Counted from the first letter of the stretch, positions 33,389-41,979 are shown. The stretch: DNA of 64,000 nt from DASRDB01 sp035652815 (GCA_035652815.1 DASRDB010000006.1:1-64000); one strand, 5' to 3'. Translations and numbers: made by a program. The notes: generated by a model from the sequence alone, not told the origin.

Positions 33389-33997
33389 ATGGCACGCACT
33401 CCTAAAGTGGTAGAAGATCGACGGGAGCAGATCATTGATGCAGCCTTGCGTGTTTTCGCGCAGAAAGGATATAGCAAAGCCACCAATAAGGATATCGCCC
33501 GTGAAGCTGGCATCACGCCGGGGCTGATCTACTACTATTTTGAGAGCAAGGAGGCATTGCTGAACGCGCTCATCGAGACCCGTACTCCCTTGCAACTGTT
33601 GCGTTCGATGCCGCCAGAGGCGTTTAATTTGCCGCCGGAGACGTTTTTGCGTATGTTGTTGCGCCAGGTCTTTGCGATTGTGGAGAGCGAAAGCATGGTG
33701 AAATTGATCCGGGTGATGGTGCCCGAATTTATTCATGGCACATCGATTACCACCATTCCTTTTCATGCTTTCGAGCGCATTTTCGCCTTTCTCGGTAGCT
33801 ACTTCGAGGCCAAAGTGGCAACTGGAGAGTTGCGCCCTCTCGATGCTTCGCTGACCGTTCAAACTATTGTTGGCTGTATGATCGGCTTCGTCTTACGCCG
33901 TCAGCTTGTGCGTGACCCTATAGCGCTTGCGTATACTCAGGAGCAGATTGTTGACTCTATCGTCAATACCGTTTTGCTAGGCATTCTTCCACGTTAA
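33389..33997 (+). CDS. TetR-family transcriptional repressor
   Basis: 202 residues. The N-terminal HTH is typical: REQIIDAALRVFAQKGYSKATNKDIAREAGITPGLIYYYFESKEALLNALIE (about 12-63). The rest is the helical ligand-binding domain. It lies first in a cassette with an ABC pump and a flavin monooxygenase and is flanked by two matching operators, so it most likely represses itself and the pump until a toxic compound binds. Confidence 0.92.
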   Translation: MARTPKVVEDRREQIIDAALRVFAQKGYSKATNKDIAREAGITPGLIYYYFESKEALLNALIETRTPLQLLRSMPPEAFNLPPETFLRMLLRQVFAIVESESMVKLIRVMVPEFIHGTSITTIPFHAFERIFAFLGSYFEAKVATGELRPLDASLTVQTIVGCMIGFVLRRQLVRDPIALAYTQEQIVDSIVNTVLLGILPR

Positions 33998-34014
33998 ATT
34001 TTTTTGTAATGAAA

Positions 34015-34034
34015 TTAATTAATCGATTAGTTAA
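34015..34034 (+). promoter_or_regulatory. TetR operator 2
   Basis: TTAATTAAT-CG-ATTAGTTAA: 9-base arms matching at 8 of 9 positions and the same sequence family as operator 1. It lies between tetR and the ABC ATPase gene, overlapping the region just before its ribosome site. Confidence 0.65.
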
Positions 34035-34048
34035 AAGGAGTTGTAGCA

Positions 34049-34849
34049 ATGGCAGATGCTCAACCCGGCGCGATAAAAAAGCCAGAGACTGCTTCCCGGG
34101 AGCGCGAGCAGGAGCCAATGGTTGTCATTGACTCACTCGTCAAGCATTTCGGCAAACTGCGTGCCGTAGACAACCTCAATATGCGTATCTATACGGGCGA
34201 GACCTATGGCCTGATTGGTCCAAACGGCTCCGGCAAAACTACCCTCATTCGTATGCTGGTTGGATTGGTGTGCCCCACAAGTGGCACGATTACCATTCTC
34301 AATGAGCGCGTACCCAACCGTAAGATTGCGCCGCATCTCGGCTACATGACGCAGTTGAGCGCCCTCTATAACGACCTGACCGCCCGCGAAAATATGCGCT
34401 TCTTTTGCAACATTTACGGCCTGCGCGGCAAATTGCAGGAGCAGCGCATCGACGAAATGCTGGAGCGTGTAGACCTCGCGGATAGAGCCAACAGCGTCGT
34501 GAGTACCTTCAGCGGCGGCATGAAGCAGCGCCTCTCGCTGGCCTGCTCCCTCGTTCACCATCCCCGCCTTGCCCTGTTAGATGAGCCGACGGTTGGCGTT
34601 GACCCCGAACTACGCCGTTCCTTCTGGGACTACTTCGCGCAGCTAAACAAAGAGGGCGTGACCATCATCGTTTCCACTCACCACCTCGACGAAGCTTCAC
34701 GCTGTAGTCGTCTCGGTCTGATGCGTTCCGGCAAGCTGCTCGCCGAAAACACTCCATCGGCTCTATTACAGCAGTCCGGCAAAGACAATATGGAAGATGC
34801 CTTCCTCTACTTTGCCAGCCACCAGGAGAAAGCGGAGGTGCGATCATGA
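34049..34849 (+). CDS. ABC transporter ATP-binding protein (drug efflux type)
   Basis: 266 residues. Walker A GPNGSGKTT lies at about 57-66, the Q-loop around YMTQLSALYNDLTARENMRFF, the signature FSGGMKQRLSLACSL (about 151-165) and Walker B LALLDEPTVGVDP. This is the DrrA/CcmA-like group. The permease gene starts inside its end (ATGA overlap). The ATG follows AAAAGGAGTTGTAGCA. Confidence 0.92.
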   Translation: MADAQPGAIKKPETASREREQEPMVVIDSLVKHFGKLRAVDNLNMRIYTGETYGLIGPNGSGKTTLIRMLVGLVCPTSGTITILNERVPNRKIAPHLGYMTQLSALYNDLTARENMRFFCNIYGLRGKLQEQRIDEMLERVDLADRANSVVSTFSGGMKQRLSLACSLVHHPRLALLDEPTVGVDPELRRSFWDYFAQLNKEGVTIIVSTHHLDEASRCSRLGLMRSGKLLAENTPSALLQQSGKDNMEDAFLYFASHQEKAEVRS

Positions 34850-36012
34850 ATATGGCCCGTGTGCTGGCGCTTGCCAGCCGCATTCTACGCCAGGTGGTGC
34901 GCGATAAACGCACGCTCGCGCTCATTTTCGTCGTTCCGATTGTTGTTATGACACTTCTGTACCTTGTGCTGACCAGCACGAGCAGCGTGCGTACACTAGC
35001 CATCGTTCGTCCTACCGGCCCCGGCAGCGAGAGCATCGACAGCCTTATCACAAAACTTTTGCCTGGAAAAGACAAGCTGAACGTCATTTATATCAATGCC
35101 GATCAGGTAGATAGCACGCTGCAAAATGGCAATGCCGATGCAGCCATCATCTTCTCCCCCGATTTTGGTCAGCAGATGCTCAACAACCAGCAGCCAACGG
35201 TGCAGATTAAACTGGAAGGCTCCGATCCGGGTGTTGCCAGTGCCATGAGCGATCTCACACAAAGCTTCACGCGCCAGCTTGGTATAGCGATTGCCGCGCT
35301 GCGAGCGCAAGAAACGAGCGGTCAAAGCGGCCAGGGTGTTTCTCCTGTACTCGGCGGCCAGCTTCCATTCACGATTGGCAGCCCGCAATACCTGCATGGC
35401 GGCCCGCAGTACACCTTTAACGACTCGCTAGCCCCGGTGTTTATCGGCATCTTCTCGTTTTTCTTTGTGTTCATCCTGACCTCGGTTGCCTTTCTGCGCG
35501 AGCGTTCCCAGGGAACCATCGAACGAGTGCTGGTCTCGCCGCTCACCCGCGCCGAACTGGTGCTGGGCTACATCTGCGGCTTCACCCTCTTTGCCCTGGT
35601 GCAGTCGTTAATGATCCTGCTCTTTGTCGTTTTTGCCCTGCGCGTTCACTACAGTGGAAATCTTGCTCTGGTTTTCCTCGTCACGGCCCTGCTCACAATT
35701 GGCAGCGTCAACCTGGGCATTTTCCTCTCGACCTTTGCTCAGAATGAATTTCAGATTGTGCAGTTCATACCCCTGGTCTTTGGTGTGCAGGTCTTTCTCT
35801 CCGGCATCTTCTGGCCCATCGCGCAACTGCCAGCAGTCTTGCGTCCCATCGCCTATATCCTGCCCCTGACCTACGCCAATGATGCCCTGCGCGGTGTGAT
35901 GCTCAAAGGAGAGGACTTCGTAGGCATTGCCGGACAGCTTGGCGCGCTGCTGCTCTTCGCGCTCCTCATGGTCTTACTCAGTTCGTTTACGACCCGTCGT
36001 CAAATTGCCTGA
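34846..36012 (+). CDS. ABC-2 type efflux permease (YhgE/DrrB-like)
   Basis: 388 residues: one N-terminal helix (about 22-42), an outside domain (about 45-195) and five C-terminal helices (from VFIGIFSFFFVFILTSVAFLRERSQGTIERVLVSPLTRAELVLGY onward to LLLFALLMVLLSSF). This is the ABC2_membrane_3 plan of exporters. The 4-base overlap with the ATPase gene supports one complex. It is the second subunit of the TetR-controlled pump. Confidence 0.9.
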   Translation: MNMARVLALASRILRQVVRDKRTLALIFVVPIVVMTLLYLVLTSTSSVRTLAIVRPTGPGSESIDSLITKLLPGKDKLNVIYINADQVDSTLQNGNADAAIIFSPDFGQQMLNNQQPTVQIKLEGSDPGVASAMSDLTQSFTRQLGIAIAALRAQETSGQSGQGVSPVLGGQLPFTIGSPQYLHGGPQYTFNDSLAPVFIGIFSFFFVFILTSVAFLRERSQGTIERVLVSPLTRAELVLGYICGFTLFALVQSLMILLFVVFALRVHYSGNLALVFLVTALLTIGSVNLGIFLSTFAQNEFQIVQFIPLVFGVQVFLSGIFWPIAQLPAVLRPIAYILPLTYANDALRGVMLKGEDFVGIAGQLGALLLFALLMVLLSSFTTRRQIA

Positions 36013-36036
36013 CCTGATAAGAATGGAGAAACCATC

Positions 36037-37281
36037 ATGAAAAATCAGCCACAAACACCAACCATTCCCCCCGAACATTGCGAGGAAACGACCTGCTGTA
36101 TCGTAGGCGCAGGCCCGGCTGGCACAATCCTTGCCCTTTTGCTCGCTCGCAAAGGTGTCAATGTCACCCTACTTGAAGAACACATGGACTTCGACCGCGA
36201 TTTTCGCGGCGACACCATTCACCCATCTGTTATGCAGATCCTCGACGAAATCGGCCTTGCCGACCGCCTGCTAGAAATTGAGCATACCAGAGCGGATGTG
36301 ATCCCGCTGCAAACTGCCGACGGAACCTATACCTTTGCCGACTTCCGCCGCCTGAAAACACGCTTTAACTATGTCTTGCTCATACCCCAGGCGCGATTCC
36401 TTGAATTCATAACCAACGAGGCAAAACGCTATCCCAATTTCAAATTGATAATGGGCGCGCGAGCCGAGAAGCTGATTGAAGAGGATGGCTACGTGCATGG
36501 CGTGCAGTATCGCGGTCAGGATGGCTGGCACTCGCTCCGCGCAGTGCTGACGGTTGGCGCTGATGGTCGCTTTTCGCGCATCCGCAAACTCGCAGGCTTT
36601 GAACCCGTGAAAACCTCTCCGCCGATGGATGTCCTCTGGTTTCGCCTGCCGCGCAGACCAGATGAGCAGGTCGAATCATTGGGCCGTCTCGCCAATGGTC
36701 ATATTCTGGTACAACTAAATCGCGGCGACATGTGGCAAATCGCCTACGTCATCCAGAAAGGTGGCTACCAGCAGGTGCGTGCTGCCGGTCTCGAAAAGTT
36801 GCGTGAGGAACTGGCAAAGGCGCTGCCAGACCTCGCCGACCGCATGGACTACCTGCAAGAATGGAAGCAAATCTCGGTACTCTCCGTCGAATCCAGCCGC
36901 GTGCGCAAATGGTATCGCCCCGGCCTGCTGCTCATAGGCGATGCCGCCCATGTCATGACACCCGTTGGCGGTGTGGGCATTAACTATGCCATCCAGGACG
37001 CGGTAGTAGCTGCCAATATGCTTACTGACGATCTCAAAGCCGGCAAAGCCCCAACAGGCGATCTTGCCAGAGTCCAGCGCAAGCGCGAACTGCCGACCCG
37101 CATTATCCAGACTTTTCAGAACTTCGTGCAGAAGCAGATTTTCAAGCGGGTGCTGTCCTCGGACAAGCCGCTCGTGCTTTCTCCTACGGTACGGCTTGCA
37201 CTGCGATTACCGTTCATTAGGACGATTCCGGCCTTGTTTATTGGCATAGGGCCGGGAGCGGCGCATGTGCGCGTTTTGTAG
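36037..37281 (+). CDS. FAD-dependent aromatic monooxygenase
   Basis: 414 residues of the PHBH-like flavin hydroxylase group. FAD-binding motifs are CCIVGAGPAGTILALLLARKG (GxGxxG at 24-29), VGADGRFSRIRKLAGFE (DG motif) and LLLIGDAAHVMTPVGGVGINYAIQDA (GD motif). Such enzymes hydroxylate phenols or inactivate antibiotics such as tetracyclines or rifamycins. Being last in a TetR-pump cassette, it may modify the pumped compound. The ATG follows AATGGAGAAACCATC. Confidence 0.88.
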   Translation: MKNQPQTPTIPPEHCEETTCCIVGAGPAGTILALLLARKGVNVTLLEEHMDFDRDFRGDTIHPSVMQILDEIGLADRLLEIEHTRADVIPLQTADGTYTFADFRRLKTRFNYVLLIPQARFLEFITNEAKRYPNFKLIMGARAEKLIEEDGYVHGVQYRGQDGWHSLRAVLTVGADGRFSRIRKLAGFEPVKTSPPMDVLWFRLPRRPDEQVESLGRLANGHILVQLNRGDMWQIAYVIQKGGYQQVRAAGLEKLREELAKALPDLADRMDYLQEWKQISVLSVESSRVRKWYRPGLLLIGDAAHVMTPVGGVGINYAIQDAVVAANMLTDDLKAGKAPTGDLARVQRKRELPTRIIQTFQNFVQKQIFKRVLSSDKPLVLSPTVRLALRLPFIRTIPALFIGIGPGAAHVRVL

Positions 37282-37400
37282 GGACGCGATGATGATTTTT
37301 GAGAAATAAGGCGGGTCTATGGTTGTAGGGACGCGATGATGTTTTTTGAGAAATAAAGGGGGAGCTTCACGCCTGTCATCCTGAGCGCAGCGAAGGATCT
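37277..37400. repeat. Truncated nested palindrome with duplicated left arm
   Basis: TGTAGGGACGCGATGATG..TTTTTGAGAAATAA occurs at 37277 and again at 37324, followed by only the left arm of the inner element (37374-37400). Neither right arm is present. The stretch to 37464 holds nothing else of note. Confidence 0.8.
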
Positions 37401-37464
37401 CGGGTGCCGACCGACCTGCCAACCAGCGCCTTGCAGAATTTCGGTATTGCACTTCTCCAAAAGT

Positions 37465-37500
37465 AAAGCAGCCCACCTATGGCAATCCTGGTGGGCCGCC
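37465..37500 (-). terminator. Terminator of the CoxG-like gene
   Basis: Read leftward, GCGGCCCACC pairs with GGTGGGCTGC and is followed by TTTACTTTT. It lies 30 bases after the stop codon of the gene at 37530. Confidence 0.65.
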
Positions 37501-37529
37501 TCATTCTCTTCACAAAACGGGCAGTAACT

Positions 37530-37985
37530 TTACACGTTGGCTGTGCTGACCTGCTTCTCGAAGTTCTTGAAGAAGTGTTCGAGCGCGGACTTCACGAAGC
37601 CTTTGGCGATCAGTTCGGGGGTTGCCGCGATCTTGCCTTCCAATTTTGCCTTTGCGTTGTAGCTCAGGTTGGTTCCTTCGGGATCGTCAGTGAGATCGAT
37701 GACGCAGTTGGCATGAATTGAACCAACTGAGCTGGTCGGCTCTGCGATCAGGACGACGCGGGAGGGAGGAACAACCTCACCGGTTTGCAAGAAGACCGTG
37801 TAGGGGCCTTTGAAACCGGGAACGTTGGGAGAAATAGTCAGCTTCAACTGCCGACCCGTCGGAAAATCCACAAATTCAGCGCTATCGCAGTTAGGAACGC
37901 TGTTTTTCAAGACTTCAGGATTCAACAGCGCATTAAATACTACAGGTCGAGGTGCCTTCACCTTCTGGCTGCCAGAAATTTCCAT
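37530..37985 (-). CDS. SRPBCC/CoxG-family protein
   Basis: 151 residues. MEISGSQKVKAPRPVVFNALLNPEVLKNSVPNC at the N-terminus and LEGKIAATPELIAKGFVKSALEHFFKNF at the end match CoxG-like START-fold proteins. CoxG is encoded near molybdenum hydroxylases and helps place them at the membrane or mature them. A molybdenum hydroxylase operon lies 7 kb to the right, which makes a link possible but not shown. Confidence 0.85.
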   Translation of the reverse strand: MEISGSQKVKAPRPVVFNALLNPEVLKNSVPNCDSAEFVDFPTGRQLKLTISPNVPGFKGPYTVFLQTGEVVPPSRVVLIAEPTSSVGSIHANCVIDLTDDPEGTNLSYNAKAKLEGKIAATPELIAKGFVKSALEHFFKNFEKQVSTANV

Positions 37986-38232
37986 TTACGTTTTTTCCTC
38001 TTTACTTTTACTGATAAGTAATCGCCATACCACCCACTGCACACAGAAAAATATGCAACCGGTATGGATGTGGAGCGCTCGCCTTTCTGGCTTCATTATC
38101 ACCAGAATCACTGCGCTTTACAGGTCTGTATTATAGCTTCTTACATTTGCATAGCTCAATAATTCGGGCAAGAAGTACTATTTGCATGAGATTACTTCGG
38201 CTGCGAAGTTCCCCAATAATTGGGTGCTGAAG

Positions 38233-38304
38233 CCAGGGCGACCGCAAGGGTACGCCCCTACAATACGCATCGATAGTAGGGGCGTACCCTTGCGGTCGCC
38301 CTGG
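38233..38304. repeat. CCAGGGCGACCGCAAGGGTACGCC palindrome
   Basis: Arms CCAGGGCGACCGCAAGGG.. and the inverse ending TTGCGGTCGCCCTGG enclose a CTACAATACGCATCGATAGTAG centre. It is a fifth palindrome family. The gap 37986-38232 otherwise shows no clear signal; after it the leader of the HPPD operon begins. Confidence 0.85.
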
Positions 38305-38325
38305 TGTTCACTGTACGAGCAAACC

Positions 38326-38355
38326 TTGCAGTTCGCGTTTTCCTGTGCATATAAT
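38326..38355 (+). promoter_or_regulatory. Promoter of the HPPD operon
   Basis: TTGCAG (38326-38331), 18 bases, TATAAT (38350-38355) in the context GCATATAATG. The same context and spacing recur at 49887-49916. Confidence 0.7.
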
Positions 38356-38378
38356 GACGTAGTAATGTCGCAACGTAT

Positions 38379-38401
38379 CGAAACAAAGGAGTTTCGGGAT
38401 G
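38379..38401 (+). promoter_or_regulatory. Leader hairpin with ribosome site in the loop, copy A
   Basis: CGAAAC-AAAGGA-GTTTCG: a 6-base perfect stem with the Shine-Dalgarno bases AAAGGA as loop, two bases before an ATG (38399). An identical hairpin occurs at 49942-49959. CGAACTCC at 38476-38483 could pair with GGAGTT(T)CG and open or mask it. Confidence 0.7.
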
Positions 38402-38518
38402 CTTGCCAGCCCTTTTGTGCGCAATCGGCCTGTACATGTTTTCCCTCTATTGCAGGCGCTTTTTACCTTTATCCCCGAACTCCTGGTTTTTTCTTACCTT
38501 TGGATGTTGTGTTTATAG
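38399..38518 (+). CDS. Possible 39-residue leader peptide before HPPD
   Basis: The frame MLASPFVRNRP..YLWMLCL starts 9 bases after AAAGGA of the leader hairpin and ends 27 bases before the HPPD start codon. Its C-terminal half is hydrophobic and rich in Phe and Leu, with Tyr and Trp. A leader-peptide role in sensing aromatic amino acids is possible but not shown. A weak hairpin GCCTG..CAGGC with GCTTTTT (38428-38464) lies inside it. Confidence 0.4.
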   Translation: MLASPFVRNRPVHVFPLLQALFTFIPELLVFSYLWMLCL

Positions 38519-38545
38519 GAATTCGTGCGATAAGGAGAGCCGCCA

Positions 38546-39649
38546 ATGACCGAACAAGATTTCATGCCCATTCAGAATTACGATTACGTCGAATTTTACG
38601 TGGGCGATGCGAAGCAATCGGCCTATTATTTTACTCATGCCTGGGGATTTACGCCCATCGCCTACGCGGGATTAGAGACCGGAGTGCGCGACCGCACCAG
38701 CTATGTGCTTGAGCAGGGCAACGTCCGTTTTGTCGTGACTTCTCCGCTTGGCCCCGATAACACGATGGCCGAGCATATCAAGCTGCATGGTGATGGCGTC
38801 AAAGATATCGCTCTGCGCGTCGATGATGCTACTCGCGCCTATGCTGAAGCGACCTCACGCGGCGCTCGCGGCGTACTGGAGCCGACAACGCGCAAAGATG
38901 ACTATGGCGTCGTTAAGCTGGCTGCCATTGCTACCTATGGCGATACCATTCATACCTTCGTCGAACGCCAGGACTACAAGGGTGTCTTCCTGCCCGGCTA
39001 TCGCCCCATCGAGACCAATGTGCCGCGCCGCGCTCGCCCGGCTGGTCTTGCTGCTATTGACCATATCGTCGGCAATGTCGAGCTTGGCAAGATGGATGAG
39101 TGGGTGGCTTTCTACGAGCGCGTGCTGGGCTTCACCCAGATGATTCACTTCGATGATCGCGCTATCAGCACCGAGTATTCTGCCCTCATGTCGAAGGTCA
39201 TGCAGAATGGCAGCGGGCGCATCAAATTCCCCATCAACGAACCGGCCCAGGGACGCAGGAAATCGCAGATCGAAGAGTACCTTGATTTCTATCGCGGCCC
39301 CGGCGTGCAGCATATTGCGCTCAATACCTCGGATATCATCACCACTGTGCGCAATTTGCAGGAGCGCGGCGTGGAGTTTCTGAGAACGCCTCACAACTAC
39401 TATGAAAATGTGCTGGATCGCGTTCCCAACATCGCCGAGGACGTGCAGCAACTGGCCGAACTCAGCATCCTGGTTGACCACGACGACGAGGGCTACCTGC
39501 TGCAAATCTTCTCCAGGCCGATTGTAGTGCGCCCGACCGTCTTCATTGAGGTCATCGAGCGCAAGGGTGCGCGTGGTTTCGGCGAAGGTAACTTTAAGGC
39601 GCTTTTCGAGGCTATCGAGCGCGAACAGGCTTTGCGAGGGAATCTGTAG
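38546..39649 (+). CDS. hpd: 4-Hydroxyphenylpyruvate dioxygenase
   Basis: Converts 4-hydroxyphenylpyruvate to homogentisate in tyrosine breakdown. 367 residues with two glyoxalase-fold halves. The iron ligands are His173 (DHIVGNV), His256 (GVQHIALNT) and Glu335 (FIEVIERKG), and the signature end GARGFGEGNFKALFEAIEREQ is intact. It leads the operon hpd-FAH-hmgA, directly abutting the next gene. The ATG follows AAGGAGAGCCGCC. Confidence 0.96.
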   Translation: MTEQDFMPIQNYDYVEFYVGDAKQSAYYFTHAWGFTPIAYAGLETGVRDRTSYVLEQGNVRFVVTSPLGPDNTMAEHIKLHGDGVKDIALRVDDATRAYAEATSRGARGVLEPTTRKDDYGVVKLAAIATYGDTIHTFVERQDYKGVFLPGYRPIETNVPRRARPAGLAAIDHIVGNVELGKMDEWVAFYERVLGFTQMIHFDDRAISTEYSALMSKVMQNGSGRIKFPINEPAQGRRKSQIEEYLDFYRGPGVQHIALNTSDIITTVRNLQERGVEFLRTPHNYYENVLDRVPNIAEDVQQLAELSILVDHDDEGYLLQIFSRPIVVRPTVFIEVIERKGARGFGEGNFKALFEAIEREQALRGNL

Positions 39650-40546
39650 ATGAAACTTGTCACATTTCGTACATCTGAAGGCAAAACGTCGGCGGGTGTC
39701 GTGCGGGGCGACCAGGTTGTCGCCCTTGACTACCCCACGTTGCTAGAACTGTTGCGCGACCCGGAAGGCATGGCGAAGGCAAGGCAGGCGCTGGAAAACA
39801 CCTCGCTCGAAGGCGTTCCCCTGGCGAATACCCACCTGCTCGCGCCCATTCCCGAGCCGCCCACGTTGCGCGACTTTTACGCTTTTGAGCAGCACGTGGC
39901 CACTGCTCGCGCCAAACGCGGCCTCGGCATGATTCCCGAGTGGTACGAGATCCCGACGTTCTACTTCAGCAACACCAGCGAAATCTACGGCTCTGACGAG
40001 CCGGTACCCTATCCTGTAGGCAGCAGCGAACTGGATATCGAGTTGGAGATTGCCTGCGTCATCGGGCGCGAAGGCAAGGATATTCCGGTCGAAGAGGCGG
40101 CTAACTACATCGCTGGCTACACCATCATGAACGACTGGAGCGCCCGCGATTTCCAGCGCAAGGACATGAAGCTGAACCTGGGACCTGGCAAGGGCAAGGA
40201 CTTCGCCACCTCGCTTGGCCCCTGGCTCGTCACGCCCGATGAACTCGCCTCGCGCCGCAGCGGCAGCGGAGCCAGCGAGCGTTACGATATGACGATGCTT
40301 GCCCGTGTTGATGGCAAGGAAATCTCACACGGCAACTTCAACCAGATTTACTACAGCTTCCCGCAGATGATCGCCTATGCCTCGCGCAATGCGCGCCTGC
40401 GCGTCGGCGACGTCATCGGCTCCGGTACCGTCGGCACCGGTTGCCTGCTCGAATTGGGAACTGAGGTACATCCCTGGTTCCAGCGCGGCGAAGTGATCGA
40501 ACTCGAAATTGACGGTATTGGCGTATTGCGTAATCGCATCGTGTGA
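39650..40546 (+). CDS. Fumarylacetoacetate hydrolase family protein
   Basis: 298 residues. FAH-family metal site and core motifs are ELDIELEIACVIGREGKDIP (Glu ligands), YTIMNDWSARDFQ, GKDFATSLGPWLVT and GSGTVGTGCLLE. By position between hpd and homogentisate dioxygenase it should cleave fumarylacetoacetate (or maleylacetoacetate) to acetoacetate and a C4 acid. The start codon directly follows the hpd stop. The N-terminal domain is short compared with animal FAH, as is common in bacteria. Confidence 0.9.
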   Translation: MKLVTFRTSEGKTSAGVVRGDQVVALDYPTLLELLRDPEGMAKARQALENTSLEGVPLANTHLLAPIPEPPTLRDFYAFEQHVATARAKRGLGMIPEWYEIPTFYFSNTSEIYGSDEPVPYPVGSSELDIELEIACVIGREGKDIPVEEAANYIAGYTIMNDWSARDFQRKDMKLNLGPGKGKDFATSLGPWLVTPDELASRRSGSGASERYDMTMLARVDGKEISHGNFNQIYYSFPQMIAYASRNARLRVGDVIGSGTVGTGCLLELGTEVHPWFQRGEVIELEIDGIGVLRNRIV

Positions 40547-40548
40547 AT

Positions 40549-40734
40549 TGTAGGGACGCGATGACGATGTTGAAAAACCAGGGTCGGTCATCTCGCCCAT
40601 GTCATCCTGAGCGCAGCGAAGGATCTGCGGGCTGGGCGCACGATCCTGGGACGACGAAGATCCTGAGCGCAGCGAAGGATGACATCAAACCCTTGTCGGT
40701 CGTGTTTGTTCAAGTTTATCATAGCGTCCCTACA
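40549..40734. repeat. Nested palindrome between FAH and homogentisate dioxygenase genes
   Basis: The outer arms TGTAGGGACGCGATGA and TCATAGCGTCCCTACA enclose a CATCCTGAGCGCAGCG element (40600-40684) whose two cores run the same way. It splits the operon by about 200 bases, and its right end lies 8 bases before the ribosome site of the next gene. Confidence 0.85.
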
Positions 40735-40750
40735 AAAGGAGGAAATAGAT

Positions 40751-41911
40751 ATGCCGATGTACCGTAGTCTTGGGCAGATTCCCCATAAACGGCATACGCA
40801 GTTCCGCAAGTCGGACGGCAGCTTCTATTACGAAGAAGTCTTCGGCACCGAAGGCTTTTCCGGCAACTATTCCATTCTCTACTATAACTATCCGCCGACG
40901 CGGGTGAAAAAGGTAGAGAAGTTCGCTGAAGTTCATTGCGAGGAGTGGCCGCAGGAAGTGCAGCGTCATCACCACCTCAAGACATCGCAAATGAAGCGCG
41001 GCGGCGACCCTGTGCTTGGTCGGCAGCCTTTGCTCTTTAATAAGGACATCGTGATAGGCGTGGCGTTGCCTGATAAGGAGATGGACTATTACTATCGGGA
41101 TGGCGACTCTGACCTGATGTACTTCGTCCACGAGGGGCGCGGCATCCTGGAGACCAACTTTGGCCTGCTGCCCTATCACGAGGGCGACTACATCATCATT
41201 CCACGCGGCACCACCTTCCGCTTCCAGGTCGCGAAAGACGGCCCCGAGCCGCGTTTCCTGACCGTGGAAGCGCGTGGCACCATCGAGCCGCCGCGCCGCT
41301 ACCTCAACAAGAACGGCCAGTTGCTTGAGCATTCCCCGTATTGCGAGCGCGACATTCGCGGCCCCGAGGAACTGGTGACGCATACCGAACGTGGCGAATT
41401 CGAGTTGCGCGTCAAGGTCGGTAACATCATCTCCAGCTACTGGTACGATTTCCACCCCATCAACACAGTTGGTTGGGATGGCTACGAGTATCCCTGGATC
41501 TTCAACATCGAGGATTTCGAGCCGATCACCGGGCGCGTTCACCAGCCGCCCCCTGTGCATCAGACCTTCCAGGGCCCGAACTTTGTGGTCTGCTCCTTCG
41601 TCCCGCGCAAGTTGGATTATCACCCGCTCTCGATACCTGTGCCCTACAACCACAGCAACATCGATAGCGACGAGATGATCTACTACGTCAACGGCAACTT
41701 CGGCAGCCGCAAAGGTATCGAGCAGTCCTCAATCAGCATGCACCCACGCGGTATCCCACACGGCCCGCAGCCCGGCGCAGTCGAAAAGAGCCTCGGCCTC
41801 GAACGCACCGAAGAACTTGCCGTGATGATCGACACTTTCTATCCGCTTAAGTATACGGCAACCGCTCAGACCATAGATGATGAGAAGTATCCGTATAGCT
41901 GGTTTGAATAG
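40751..41911 (+). CDS. hmgA: Homogentisate 1,2-dioxygenase
   Basis: Opens the homogentisate ring to maleylacetoacetate with Fe(II) and oxygen. 386 residues. The cupin motifs near the end, SIPVPYNHSNIDSDEMIYYVNG and SISMHPRGIPHGPQPG, carry the His and Glu ligands. FVHEGRGILETNFGLLPYHEGDYIIIPRGTTF is the first cupin. ATG 40751 has AAAGGAGGAAATAGAT before it; the frame runs back to 40679 through the palindrome, which is not likely to be translated. Confidence 0.94.
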   Translation: MPMYRSLGQIPHKRHTQFRKSDGSFYYEEVFGTEGFSGNYSILYYNYPPTRVKKVEKFAEVHCEEWPQEVQRHHHLKTSQMKRGGDPVLGRQPLLFNKDIVIGVALPDKEMDYYYRDGDSDLMYFVHEGRGILETNFGLLPYHEGDYIIIPRGTTFRFQVAKDGPEPRFLTVEARGTIEPPRRYLNKNGQLLEHSPYCERDIRGPEELVTHTERGEFELRVKVGNIISSYWYDFHPINTVGWDGYEYPWIFNIEDFEPITGRVHQPPPVHQTFQGPNFVVCSFVPRKLDYHPLSIPVPYNHSNIDSDEMIYYVNGNFGSRKGIEQSSISMHPRGIPHGPQPGAVEKSLGLERTEELAVMIDTFYPLKYTATAQTIDDEKYPYSWFE

Positions 41912-41916
41912 GAAAG

Positions 41917-41961
41917 AAGCCAGAGAGGGCAGGGTACACATTATCCTTTCCCCTCTGGCTT
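41917..41961. terminator. Bidirectional terminator between convergent genes
   Basis: AAGCCAGAGAGGG pairs with CCCCTCTGGCTT, followed by TGCTTTG on the plus strand. It separates hmgA from the convergent small membrane protein gene. Confidence 0.6.
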
Positions 41962-41979
41962 GCTTTGTTCAAGAGACTA

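Noticed and set aside
40679..40750. 24-residue N-terminal extension of homogentisate dioxygenase
   Set aside because: It reads the palindrome arm; AAAGGAGGAAATAGAT before ATG 40751 marks the true start.
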